Source of the DNA: Rhodobacteraceae bacterium KLH11
GTDB lineage: Bacteria > Pseudomonadota > Alphaproteobacteria > Rhodobacterales > Rhodobacteraceae
DNA: 64,000 nt
Reading direction: 5' to 3'
NCBI GenBank assembly: GCA_000158135.1
Contig: DS999531.1
Location: 898,132 to 962,131, forward strand
The notes under the pieces are model-generated. The model was not told the origin of the DNA and searched no databases. It saw only the letters and a list, made by a program, of their open reading frames with translations. A program made the position numbers and the translations under genes. Positions 29,186-37,802 of this stretch are shown piece after piece (position 1 is the first letter of the stretch; the number at the start of each line of letters is the position of its first letter).

Positions 29186-30057
29186 TGCACGCCCCCATCC
29201 AGGGCGCGATAGAGCCACAACAGAGCCGATTGCGCGCTATCGTCCGTATGATGCAGGCCCATTTGCCACCCCGTTGCGCGGCAGAGTTGGGTCAACGCAT
29301 CCTTGCGCGCAGCAAGGCGATCCAGATAACGGTCCCGCAGATCCGCCGCTTTCAGCGTCTCATGTCGGGCAGTGCCGCCAACGCTTTCAAAGATGGTGCG
29401 CCCGGTATAGGGAAAGGATTCCTCGCTCGGGTCCAGAACCTGCAGCAATACGCCACGCACGCCCCGATCAGCGGCTTTGGTGAGGGCCAGTTCAACCTCA
29501 TCCAGCGGGCCAAGGAAATCCGAGACAAACACTGCGCGCGCATGCGGGATCATGGCGCGGTGTTCGGGCGGGGCATAATCGGCCTGCGAATCCTCGGACC
29601 AGGCCTGTGCCAGCCGGATGATCTGCGCATTCCCCCGGCGCGGCGGCAAGGTGGTTCCTGTCAGGCCAACACGTTCCCCTCCGCGCACCAGCAGGATGGC
29701 CGTTGCCAGCCCCAGCAGGCGGGCGCGGTCGGCCTTGGTCGGCAGGGCCTTGTCCGACGCAAACCGCATCGACGCGCCCTGATCGACCCACAACATGATC
29801 GACTGCGCGATCTGCCACTCACGCTCACGCACGAATTGCTGATCTCCACGCGCTGAACGGCGGTGGTCGATCATCCGGCGGCTGTCGCCGATCTGCGCCG
29901 GGCGGTATTGCCAGAAATCATCCCCCAGACCCGAGCGTCTGCGCCCGTGATCGCCCAGCAACACGGTTCCGGCCAAATGCTCGGCGCGCGCCAAAAGGGG
30001 CGGCAGCCGGGACGCTTCGGCCTCAGAGCGTTCGCGCAGGGTCTGGGCGGCGTTCAC
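29182..30057 (-). CDS. DUF58 domain-containing protein
   Basis: 291 residues with the DUF58 signature (AGTVLLGDHGRRRSGLGDDFWQYRPAQIGDSRRMIDHRRSARGD) and a VWA-like following segment (SIMLWVDQGASMRFAS). Proteins of this type are regular partners of MoxR AAA ATPases. It starts at GTG (30057) in a GTGA overlap with the moxR stop, so translation is coupled. The N-terminal helices found in longer DUF58 proteins are absent. Function is inferred only from association. Confidence 0.9.
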   Translation of the reverse strand: MNAAQTLRERSEAEASRLPPLLARAEHLAGTVLLGDHGRRRSGLGDDFWQYRPAQIGDSRRMIDHRRSARGDQQFVREREWQIAQSIMLWVDQGASMRFASDKALPTKADRARLLGLATAILLVRGGERVGLTGTTLPPRRGNAQIIRLAQAWSEDSQADYAPPEHRAMIPHARAVFVSDFLGPLDEVELALTKAADRGVRGVLLQVLDPSEESFPYTGRTIFESVGGTARHETLKAADLRDRYLDRLAARKDALTQLCRATGWQMGLHHTDDSAQSALLWLYRALDGGVQ

Positions 30058-31061
30058 GCCGCAGCCTCGGTTCGGACCAGACCGGCAGCGGTGGCCGCGA
30101 TCAGGTCAGACAAGCTGTCACCCCGTGCCCGCGCCGCAAAGTTCAGCGCCATCCGATGGCTGAGCACCGGGCGCGCCATCGCCAGCACGTCCTCGGCATT
30201 TGGGGCCAGACGGCCCTGCAACATCGCACTGGCCCGCACGGTCATCATCAGGGCCTGCGCCGCACGAGGGCCCGGCCCCCAGGCAACGGTTTCCTTCACC
30301 CGCTCGGACACGCCCGCCTCATGCGGACGAAAGGCGCGGACCAAATCGAGGATCAGTTCGACAACCGACTCTCCCACCGGCATCCGACGCAGCAGAACCT
30401 GTGCAGCCAGCAATTCCTCTCTGGTGAAAATCTGATGCGCCTCGTCTTCCGTGACACCCGTTGTGGCCAGAAGGATATCGCGCTCGGTCTGGCGATCTGG
30501 ATACTCGACATCGACCTGCACCAGAAAGCGGTCCAGTTGCGCTTCGGGCAGCGGATAGGTGCCCTCCTGTTCAATCGGGTTCTGCGTGGCCAGCACGTGG
30601 AACGGCGTGCCCAGCGACCGATCCTCGCCCGCGACGGTCACGGTACGTTCCTGCATCGCCTGCAGCAGCGCCGACTGGGTGCGCGGGCTGGCCCGGTTGA
30701 TCTCATCCGCCATCAGCAATTCGCAGAAGATCGGGCCAGAGATAAAGCGGAAATGGCGGCTGCCATCATCGGCCGTGTCCAGAACCTCGGACCCCAGAAT
30801 ATCGGCGGGCATCAGGTCGGGCGTGAACTGGATGCGGTTGCCATGCAGGCCCATCACTGTCGACAGCGTCTCAACCAGCCGCGTCTTGCCCAGACCTGGC
30901 AGGCCGATCAACAAAGCGTGGCCGCCGCACAACAGCGCGGTCAGGGTCAGGTCCACGACCCTCTCCTGCCCGATAAAGCGGCGGGTGATCGAGGATTTGG
31001 CCTCTTGCAGCTTGTTTTCCAGCGCTTCGATCTCGGACACGAGGTCGGCAGGTTCGGACAT
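30054..31061 (-). CDS. MoxR family AAA+ ATPase
   Basis: 335 residues. Walker A is GLPGLGKT, Walker B is LLMADEINRASPRTQSALLQAMQE (the MoxR hallmark) and the sensor region is HVLATQNPIEQEGTYPLPEAQLDRF. MoxR ATPases act with VWA-domain partners as chaperones, for example in metallocofactor insertion or envelope stress. It is first in a four-gene overlapping operon (moxR, DUF58, BatA-DUF4159, VWA-like membrane protein). A GAAGGG ribosome site precedes the ATG. It is divergent from the DUF1285 gene across 52 bp. Confidence 0.93.
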   Translation of the reverse strand: MSEPADLVSEIEALENKLQEAKSSITRRFIGQERVVDLTLTALLCGGHALLIGLPGLGKTRLVETLSTVMGLHGNRIQFTPDLMPADILGSEVLDTADDGSRHFRFISGPIFCELLMADEINRASPRTQSALLQAMQERTVTVAGEDRSLGTPFHVLATQNPIEQEGTYPLPEAQLDRFLVQVDVEYPDRQTERDILLATTGVTEDEAHQIFTREELLAAQVLLRRMPVGESVVELILDLVRAFRPHEAGVSERVKETVAWGPGPRAAQALMMTVRASAMLQGRLAPNAEDVLAMARPVLSHRMALNFAARARGDSLSDLIAATAAGLVRTEAAA

Positions 31062-31113
31062 GAGGTTCCCTTCCGTGGACTGTTATGATTGAAGTGTATC
31101 GCGCTGAGAGGAA

Positions 31114-31704
31114 ATGGCAAAAGCAATGAGCGGACAAAAACCCGTGACCCCTTCGCCAGATGCTCTGGCAACCTCGGTCAAAGCGGCCAAAACACGGGGT
31201 TTACCGCCCGTTCATCTGTGGAATCCTCCGTTTTGCGGCGATCTGGACATCCATATCGCAAAAGATGGCGCATGGAGTTATCTAGGGTCCCCCATCACCC
31301 GGTTCGAGCTTGTGAAGCTATTTTCCTCAATTCTTAAGAAAGAAGACGGCAAATACTTTCTGGTCACCCCGGTCGAGAAGGTGGGAATCACTGTCGAGGA
31401 TGCGCCGTTCATTGCCGTCGATTTCGAGCAGGCGGGCGAAGGCGAAGCGCAACGCCTGACCTTTACGACGCAGGTGGGCGATACGGCCATCGCAGGGCCC
31501 GACCACCCGATCCGTATTGTCTTCGATACGGAAACGGATGAGCCCTCACCCTACATATTGGTTCGCGAAAACCTTGAGGCGCGCATTGATCGCAAAAGCT
31601 TCTATCGGCTGGTCGAAATCGGCGCCCATCACGATGGCTGGTTCGGCGTGTGGTCGGATGGCCGGTTTTTTCCCTTGATTGCGTCTCAGGCACTGGATGG
31701 GTGA
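31114..31704 (+). CDS. DUF1285 domain-containing protein
   Basis: 196 residues. The pattern PPVHLWNPPFCGDLDIHIAKDGAWSYLGSPITR is the opening of the DUF1285 family, whose function is not established. Two ATGs (31114, 31126) compete: GAGAGG lies only two bases from the first and fourteen from the second, so the start is uncertain. It is divergent from moxR. The end overlaps the convergent EamA transporter gene by 19 bp. Confidence 0.88.
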   Translation: MAKAMSGQKPVTPSPDALATSVKAAKTRGLPPVHLWNPPFCGDLDIHIAKDGAWSYLGSPITRFELVKLFSSILKKEDGKYFLVTPVEKVGITVEDAPFIAVDFEQAGEGEAQRLTFTTQVGDTAIAGPDHPIRIVFDTETDEPSPYILVRENLEARIDRKSFYRLVEIGAHHDGWFGVWSDGRFFPLIASQALDG

Positions 31705-32642
31705 ACCGGTCTGGGTTTGCGATCCTGCGCCAGCACCACCGCAAGCGCCACCAGCGCTGCGCCCAGCGCGCGCGTCCAGTTCCAGTCCTCTCCCAACGCC
31801 ATCATGATTACCATCACATAGAACGGCGCGATATTGATGTGGAACGAAGCCAGAGCAACCCCCAGTTTGCCCACCGATGCCACAAAGAAGAATTGGCTGA
31901 GCCCCAGTGAGAACACCGCATAAAATGCCAGCATCCCTATCTGCGCCGCATCAACGGGTCGGGCCGGCATCACTTCCAGCCCAAGAAAACCGGCTGTCGG
32001 CACCACCACGGCTACGGTTGCCAGCCCCCCGGCCAACGTGATCGTGCTGCGGCCCAATTGGCTGAGTTCGGGGAAATCACGCGCCGTTGCCATGCTGGCC
32101 CAGCAAAACAGTGCGGTCGCACCTACTGCGCAGGCCGCACCCGGCCCAAGCTGTGCCGGTGCCATCGCACTGGTCGCGACAAGACCCCCGATAATCGAGA
32201 CGCCCATACCGAGGGCAAAATTCCACCGCAGCCGCCGGGTGCGCGCTGCAAGCTCAAGCAATGTCGCGATTAACGGCGCGCAGGAGGCAATGATGGCGAC
32301 AGTCACCGGGTCCGTCAGCTTCTGCGCAACAAGGATCAGGAACATCCCGGCCCCGATCCCCAGCCCTCCGACAAACAGGGCATGACCCCAGCGGGCGCGC
32401 AGAACCCGCACCGGGCCGTCAATCAGGATCCAGATTGGAACCATGACCAGAACCGCCAACACCATCCGCGCCGCAAAAAGCGCCACAGGGGGCCAGCTTT
32501 GCAGCAACACCTCGGCAGCCGGGAAACCCGCCGCCCAGGTCAGCATGGACGCCACCGCCAGCGTATTGCCGGTGAACGCCGTCTGCCGACCATCAGATAC
32601 AGTAAGATCGGCCCCGCGCACGGGTTCAGGGCTCATGGCCAT
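31686..32642 (-). CDS. DMT superfamily (EamA) transporter
   Basis: Inner-membrane carrier of about 318 residues with ten hydrophobic segments in two EamA repeats (GNTLAVASMLTWAAGFPAAEVLL; FYAVFSLGLSQFFFVASVGKLG). Family members export amino acids, metabolites or cofactors; the substrate is not predictable. ATGs at 32642 and 32636 are both possible; the first is given, with AAAGG ten bases upstream. It is divergent from the Hyi-like gene and convergent with the DUF1285 gene. Confidence 0.88.
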   Translation of the reverse strand: MAMSPEPVRGADLTVSDGRQTAFTGNTLAVASMLTWAAGFPAAEVLLQSWPPVALFAARMVLAVLVMVPIWILIDGPVRVLRARWGHALFVGGLGIGAGMFLILVAQKLTDPVTVAIIASCAPLIATLLELAARTRRLRWNFALGMGVSIIGGLVATSAMAPAQLGPGAACAVGATALFCWASMATARDFPELSQLGRSTITLAGGLATVAVVVPTAGFLGLEVMPARPVDAAQIGMLAFYAVFSLGLSQFFFVASVGKLGVALASFHINIAPFYVMVIMMALGEDWNWTRALGAALVALAVVLAQDRKPRPVHPSSA

Positions 32643-32814
32643 CGTGATCAGACCTTTTGTTGGCTGGGCACCTTGTATGAAAGTGCCGGATGACAGGATG
32701 CTTCCTGATTCGGCCCCTGCGATCTGGTCGATTTTCGACAATCTGTCGTTTTCAGTCTCTTTCACAGGGGCTGTGCGGCCGCTAAGCTCCTCCTGTCAGG
32801 AGGCCCCCCACCCT

Positions 32815-33570
32815 ATGCCCAGATTTGCCGCCAATCTTTCGCTGCTGTTTACCGAGTTGCCCTATCTCGATAGGTTCCCTGCGGCCGCGCAGGCCGGGTT
32901 CACCGCAGTTGAGGTTCTGTTTCCCTACGATATCGCCGCCAAGGAAACCCGCCGTGCCCTGCTGGCCAACGGGCTTGATCTGGTGCTGATCAACGCCCCG
33001 CCCCCCAACTACGCTGGCGGCACGCCGGGCTATGCGGCGGTTCCGGGCGGCACTGAGCGTTTCCAGTCCGATATGCGCCGCGTCATGCGCTATACCGAGG
33101 TCCTGCGCCCCGGTTTGATCCACATAATGGCGGGGTATGCCGAAGGCCCCGAAGCCTTTGGTCATTTTGTCCAGAACCTGCAATGGGTCGCAGATTTCGC
33201 ACCACATCAGCAATTTACAATCGAACCGCTCAACCCTGTCTCGCAGCCGGGTTATTTTCTGAACGACTATGATCTGGCGATCGAGATTCTGGGTCAGGTG
33301 AACCGCCCCAATATCGGCCTGCAATATGACAGCTTTCACGCCCAGATGATCCACGGCGATGCCTTGTCGGTCTGGAATCGCTTCCGGCAACACGTGGTTC
33401 ACGCCCAGATCGGTGCAGCCCCCGATCGATCCGAACCCGGGCGCGGCGACATGGATTTCCCCGCCCTGTTCACCGCCATCGAGAATAGCGGTTATTCCGG
33501 CTGGGTCAGTGCCGAATACACACCTTCAACTCCACGAACCGAAGCATCACTTGGCTGGATGCGACAATAG
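32815..33570 (+). CDS. Hydroxypyruvate isomerase family protein
   Basis: 251-residue TIM-barrel protein (AP endonuclease 2-like fold). It opens MPRFAANLSLLFTELPYLDRFPAAAQAGF, the characteristic Hyi/OtnI start, and contains IEPLNPVSQPGYFLNDYDLAIEIL and LQYDSFHAQMIHGD with acidic and His metal ligands. Relatives isomerise hydroxypyruvate to tartronate semialdehyde, or 2-oxo-tetronates. AGGAGG lies about 11 bases before the ATG, which decides this start over a long upstream reading. No glyoxylate carboligase or tartronate reductase gene is adjacent. Confidence 0.87.
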   Translation: MPRFAANLSLLFTELPYLDRFPAAAQAGFTAVEVLFPYDIAAKETRRALLANGLDLVLINAPPPNYAGGTPGYAAVPGGTERFQSDMRRVMRYTEVLRPGLIHIMAGYAEGPEAFGHFVQNLQWVADFAPHQQFTIEPLNPVSQPGYFLNDYDLAIEILGQVNRPNIGLQYDSFHAQMIHGDALSVWNRFRQHVVHAQIGAAPDRSEPGRGDMDFPALFTAIENSGYSGWVSAEYTPSTPRTEASLGWMRQ

Positions 33571-33643
33571 GGCGGAGGTCAGGTCTGGCCCCACCTTTCA
33601 GTTCGCGCATCTGAGCAATGCATCACATCAAGGACGATACCCA

Positions 33644-33874
33644 ATGATCCCCGCCCGATTTGCCCACGCGCTATTCGCTCTGATCATGTCGGGGCTGATG
33701 TCCTGTTTCGTAACCGGTATCGCAACCGTCAGGGCAATCGGTTTCAGTCCGACAACATTCGGAGAGTGGATGTCATCCTGGGCGTTTTGCTGGCCCATCG
33801 CCTTCACCGTCATCCTGACGCTGGGCCCCGCAGTCAAACGTCTGGTCGCGCGTCTGGTCAGGCCCAAAGCCTGA
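33644..33874 (+). CDS. Small DUF2798 membrane protein
   Basis: 76 residues with two hydrophobic segments (FALIMSGLMSCFVTGIATV and WAFCWPIAFTVILTLGPAV), the DUF2798 pattern. The function of this family is unknown. The ATG at 33644 begins MIPARFAHALF, the usual start. It is convergent with polA, separated by 57 bp. Confidence 0.85.
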   Translation: MIPARFAHALFALIMSGLMSCFVTGIATVRAIGFSPTTFGEWMSSWAFCWPIAFTVILTLGPAVKRLVARLVRPKA

Positions 33875-33931
33875 CCTGCCGGGAAGAGGGCCCGCCGGGC
33901 CTGATGACCGGCACCTTTGCCTACCTCAAGA

Positions 33932-36733
33932 TCAATGCGCCTCGGCCCAGTTGGCACCCTGCCCTGCATCCGCCACCAGCTTGATGTCGAGCTTCACCGC
34001 CGGGTCCGCCGCACCTTCCATCACGTCGCGCGCAATCCCAATCGTTTCATCCACCGCACCTTCGGCCACTTCGAACAGCAGTTCGTCATGCACCTGAAGC
34101 AGCATCTTTGCAGGCAAACCATTGATCGCTCCCGGCATCCGCACCATCGCCCGCCGGATCACATCCGCCGCAGTCCCCTGAATCGGCGCGTTGATTGCCG
34201 CCCGGCGCGAGAACCCTGCATGCGGCCCCTTGGCGTTGATCTCAGGCGTGTGGATTTTGCGCCCGAACAGGGTCTGGACATAGCCATGCTCTTTAGCGAA
34301 GGCAACGGTGTCGTCCATATAGCGCCGGATCCCGGGGAAGCGTTCGAAATAACGATCAATGAACCCCTGCGCCTCAGCCCGTGGAATGCGAAGGTTGCGG
34401 GCCAGACCAAAGCCCGAGATGCCATAGATCACACCAAAGTTGATCGCTTTGGCTTGCCGCCTGATCTCGGGTGTCATCTCGTCCAGCGGTACATCAAACA
34501 TCTCGGATGCGGTCATGGCGTGAATGTCCAAACCATCCGCAAAAGCCTGTTTCAGCGCCGGGATATCCGCGATATGCGCCAGAATCCGCAGCTCGATCTG
34601 GCTATAGTCAAGGCTGACCAGCACATTGCCCGGTTCGGCGATAAATGCCCCGCGGATGCGCCGCCCTTCTTCGGTGCGCACCGGGATATTCTGCAGGTTC
34701 GGATCGGTCGAGGCCAGACGCCCCGTGTTCGCACCCGTGATCGAATAAGATGTATGCACCCGGCCGGTATCCGGGTTGATATGGGTCTGCAGCGCATCCG
34801 TGTAGGTCGATTTCAGCTTGGAAAGCTGACGCCAGTCCAGCACCCGGCGGGGCAGTTCATGTTCGGTGGCGAGGTCTTCCAGAATATCGGCCCCGGTTGA
34901 ATATTTCCCGGTCTTGCCCTTCTTGCCGCCCTCAAGCCCCATCTTATCGAACAGAATCTCGCCCAGCTGCGCGGGTGAACCGACATTGAAATTCTCACCG
35001 GCCAATTCGTGGATTTCAGCCTCTAACCCGGCCATTTTCTGGGCAAAGGCATTCGACATGCGAGACAGCACATCACGGTCAACCTTGATACCGTTCATCT
35101 CCATCTCAGCCAGAACTGGCACCAGAGGGCGTTCAAGCGTTTCATAAACCGTTGTCACCTGTACCTGATGCAATTGCGGCTTGAACAGCTTCCACAGGCG
35201 CAGGGTGATATCGGCATCCTCGGCGGCATAGGCGGTTGCCTCATCAATCGGCACCTTGTCGAAGGTAATGGCCGACTTGCCCGAGCCCAGCAGCGGTTTG
35301 ATTGGAATCGGCGTGTGGCTCAGATAGCGCTCGGACAGCGTATCCATCCCATGCCCGTGCTTGCCGCCATGCATCGCATAAGACATCAGCATCGTGTCAT
35401 CAATCGGCACGACATTGACACCATAGCGGGCAAAGATTTTAGCGTCGTATTTCATATTCTGCCCGATCTTCAGGATCGAGCTGTCTTCGAATACCGGTTT
35501 CAGCAGGGTCAGAGCCTCATCCAGTGGCATCTGCCCTTCCGCCAACGCGTCCGAGCCGAACAGATCATCCGTGGCGCTTTCGCGATGGGTCAGTGGGATA
35601 TAACAGGCCTCACCCGGTTCAATACACAGGGAAATACCCACCAGATCGGCGATCATTTCATTCAGGCCCGTGGTTTCGGTATCCACAGCCACCCAGCCCC
35701 GTTCATACGCCTGATCGATCCACTTCTGCAGCGCGCCTGCATCCCGCACGCATTCATACTTGGCCGCATCAAACGGAATTGTCTCGGCTTCGGGCTCGTC
35801 CACGGGCGCGGGCGCATCAGCAATCACCGGAGCCTCGGCCCCCAACTTGTCAGCAATCCGTTTGGTGAGCGTGCGGAACTCCATCTCGGCCAGAAAACCC
35901 AATAGCGTATCGGGTTCAGGGTCTTTCACCTCAAGATCGTCCAGAGTAAAATCCAGCGGCGTGTTTTCGTCCAGTTGCACCAGCTTTTTTGACAGCTCGA
36001 TCTGGTCGCGCTTTTCGATCAGGGTCTGGCGACGCTTGGGTTGTTTGATCTCTTCAGCACGGTCCAGCAAGGATTCCAGATCGCCATATTCGTTGATCAG
36101 CAACGCCGCCGTCTTGATCCCGATCCCCGGCGCGCCCGGCACGTTATCCACCGAATCCCCGGCCAGGGCCTGCACATCGACCACCCGTTCGGGCCCGACA
36201 CCGAATTTCTCGAACACGCCATCCCGGTCGATGCGCTTGTTCTTCATCGCGTCCAGCATTTCAACGCCGTCGCCGACCAGTTGCATCAGGTCCTTGTCGG
36301 AACTGACGATGGTCACCTGCCCCCCGGCCTCACGCGCCTGAACGGCGAGGGTGGCGATGATATCGTCGGCTTCGTACCCCTCAAGCTCTTTGCAGGCGAT
36401 GTTGAAGGCTTTGGTTGCCTCGCGCGTCAGGGGCATCTGCGGGCGCAGGTCTTCGGGCATTGCCTCGCGGTTGGCCTTGTACAGATCATAAAGATCGTTG
36501 CGGAAGGTATGAGAGCCCTTGTCGAAAATCACCGCCACATGGGTAGGCGCATCCGGCCCGGCATTTCCCTCAACATATTTCTGCAGCATGTTGCAAAAGC
36601 CCGACACCGCCCCGATCGGCAACCCGTCCGATTTGCGCGTCAGCGGAGGAAGCGCGTGATAGGCACGGAAGATAAACGCCGACCCATCAATCAGATGCAG
36701 ATGGCAGCCTTTTCCGAATTGAGTCTTGGTCAT
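33932..36733 (-). CDS. polA: DNA polymerase I
   Basis: Repair and Okazaki-fragment polymerase, 933 residues. In order: the 5'-3' exonuclease domain (LIDGSAFIFRAYHALPP; PGAPGIGIKTA near residues 170-200), a 3'-5' exonuclease domain with motifs VDTETTGL, NMKYD and YAAEDAD, and the polymerase domain (TGRLASTDPNLQNIP; DYSQIELRILAHI; QVHDELLFEV). All proofreading motifs are present, so both exonucleases should be active. The ATG at 36733 follows AGGAGCC and the standard N-terminus; the frame upstream is not coding-like. Confidence 0.98.
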   Translation of the reverse strand: MTKTQFGKGCHLHLIDGSAFIFRAYHALPPLTRKSDGLPIGAVSGFCNMLQKYVEGNAGPDAPTHVAVIFDKGSHTFRNDLYDLYKANREAMPEDLRPQMPLTREATKAFNIACKELEGYEADDIIATLAVQAREAGGQVTIVSSDKDLMQLVGDGVEMLDAMKNKRIDRDGVFEKFGVGPERVVDVQALAGDSVDNVPGAPGIGIKTAALLINEYGDLESLLDRAEEIKQPKRRQTLIEKRDQIELSKKLVQLDENTPLDFTLDDLEVKDPEPDTLLGFLAEMEFRTLTKRIADKLGAEAPVIADAPAPVDEPEAETIPFDAAKYECVRDAGALQKWIDQAYERGWVAVDTETTGLNEMIADLVGISLCIEPGEACYIPLTHRESATDDLFGSDALAEGQMPLDEALTLLKPVFEDSSILKIGQNMKYDAKIFARYGVNVVPIDDTMLMSYAMHGGKHGHGMDTLSERYLSHTPIPIKPLLGSGKSAITFDKVPIDEATAYAAEDADITLRLWKLFKPQLHQVQVTTVYETLERPLVPVLAEMEMNGIKVDRDVLSRMSNAFAQKMAGLEAEIHELAGENFNVGSPAQLGEILFDKMGLEGGKKGKTGKYSTGADILEDLATEHELPRRVLDWRQLSKLKSTYTDALQTHINPDTGRVHTSYSITGANTGRLASTDPNLQNIPVRTEEGRRIRGAFIAEPGNVLVSLDYSQIELRILAHIADIPALKQAFADGLDIHAMTASEMFDVPLDEMTPEIRRQAKAINFGVIYGISGFGLARNLRIPRAEAQGFIDRYFERFPGIRRYMDDTVAFAKEHGYVQTLFGRKIHTPEINAKGPHAGFSRRAAINAPIQGTAADVIRRAMVRMPGAINGLPAKMLLQVHDELLFEVAEGAVDETIGIARDVMEGAADPAVKLDIKLVADAGQGANWAEAH

Positions 36734-36847
36734 GCGAGGCTCCTGCGCTGGGTTGCGCCAAGTTGTAGCGAATGCGTGAAACAATGACGAGGCCGGTCAC
36801 CACCGAAAAGGTCATTTCTTTCCATCATCGATTTCTTGCTTCGAATG

Positions 36848-37513
36848 TTAGGGGTCCAGAAAAAGGTGTTGCTGCGCGTCCCACCGCAGGCCGGTCCGCT
36901 CGGCAATCACCGCGAACTGCCGGTTCAGCGAACGATCATTCAATCGCCGGGACAGGCTGCGCAACGGGATGAGGTTGCGTTCACCATACCCATCAATCAG
37001 AAAGAACGCCGGGTTATCGCCCCGAGTACCGTAAACAATGTTCGATCTTTTGACGTCCCGCGCCACGATCTGAAGATCAAACATCCTGCGGACAAATACA
37101 TTCAGCGCGTCCAGAACAGTCTTTTCAATCTCACCATCGCTGCACACCTGATGCAGCTTCGGTGCCAACCCGCCATCAAGGCCCGCAATACGCTCGACCA
37201 CCACCCCGGCCCCGCGCGTTGTTTGAACAACGCCCAGCATTCTGGACAAAGGCGAAAGCTCCAGCTCGGCCCCGAGTTTCAGAGACACCCTGAGTTCGCA
37301 TTCGATTTCTTTCAGCGTGCTGCGGTATTGCGCGCCCGGGAACAGCTTCCAGACAAGGCGTTTCCAGAATCGATGCGATACCCGTTGCTCGGAACGTGTG
37401 AACACCTTGATCAGCAGGTCGGGCTGATCGGGAAATTCGTACACACTACGGACGGTCCCATGCGCTATCGGCTGGTGATCGGTCAGGTCTATTGTCTTTG
37501 CTGTGAACAGCAT
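36848..37513 (-). CDS. YrbL family protein (kinase-like fold)
   Basis: 221 residues with the YrbL pattern: AHGTVRSVYEFPDQPDLLIKVF (nucleotide-loop and Lys region), a middle helix block, and ARDVKRSNIVYG resembling a protein-kinase catalytic loop with LIDGYGE as the metal-binding Asp. In enterics YrbL is a PhoP-regulated protein of unclear function. Catalysis has not been shown to my knowledge. It lies 114 bp from polA and 49 bp from the CHCC zinc-finger gene, all on the minus strand. Confidence 0.82.
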   Translation of the reverse strand: MLFTAKTIDLTDHQPIAHGTVRSVYEFPDQPDLLIKVFTRSEQRVSHRFWKRLVWKLFPGAQYRSTLKEIECELRVSLKLGAELELSPLSRMLGVVQTTRGAGVVVERIAGLDGGLAPKLHQVCSDGEIEKTVLDALNVFVRRMFDLQIVARDVKRSNIVYGTRGDNPAFFLIDGYGERNLIPLRSLSRRLNDRSLNRQFAVIAERTGLRWDAQQHLFLDP

Positions 37514-37562
37514 CTTCTTTTTGCGCCTGCGGCTGCGCCGCTGCGCACCGCATCAGCGATCC

Positions 37563-37766
37563 CTAATTGCTCTGGCCCGTGTCACTGCTGCGCAACACAT
37601 ATTTGCAATCGCAATAGGGGCATTCCACCCAACCGATATGTTCGGGAATCTGCAACCAGACTCTCGGGTGGCCCAATGCGCCTTCGCCGCCGTCACAGGC
37701 AACACGGGCGGTTTCAACTAATCTGGTTTCGGGCGCATCGAGTGTCAAGGCTGGCGGTCCTTCCAT
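37563..37766 (-). CDS. Zinc-finger protein of the CHCC type (NDUFS6-like)
   Basis: 67 residues. It contains ACDGGEGALGHPRVWLQIP and VECPYCDCKYVL, giving a Cys-x-His-Cys-Cys zinc site. Alphaproteobacterial proteins of this family are homologues of mitochondrial complex I subunit NDUFS6, so it is probably an accessory or assembly protein of respiratory NADH dehydrogenase; that assignment is from family knowledge. Two ATGs (37766, 37787) are possible with no clear ribosome site; the shorter is given. It is divergent from the ABC ATPase gene. Confidence 0.85.
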   Translation of the reverse strand: MEGPPALTLDAPETRLVETARVACDGGEGALGHPRVWLQIPEHIGWVECPYCDCKYVLRSSDTGQSN

Positions 37767-37802
37767 GGTTGTCGACCCTGCGGGCATGCACTAGGTGCGT
37801 TT

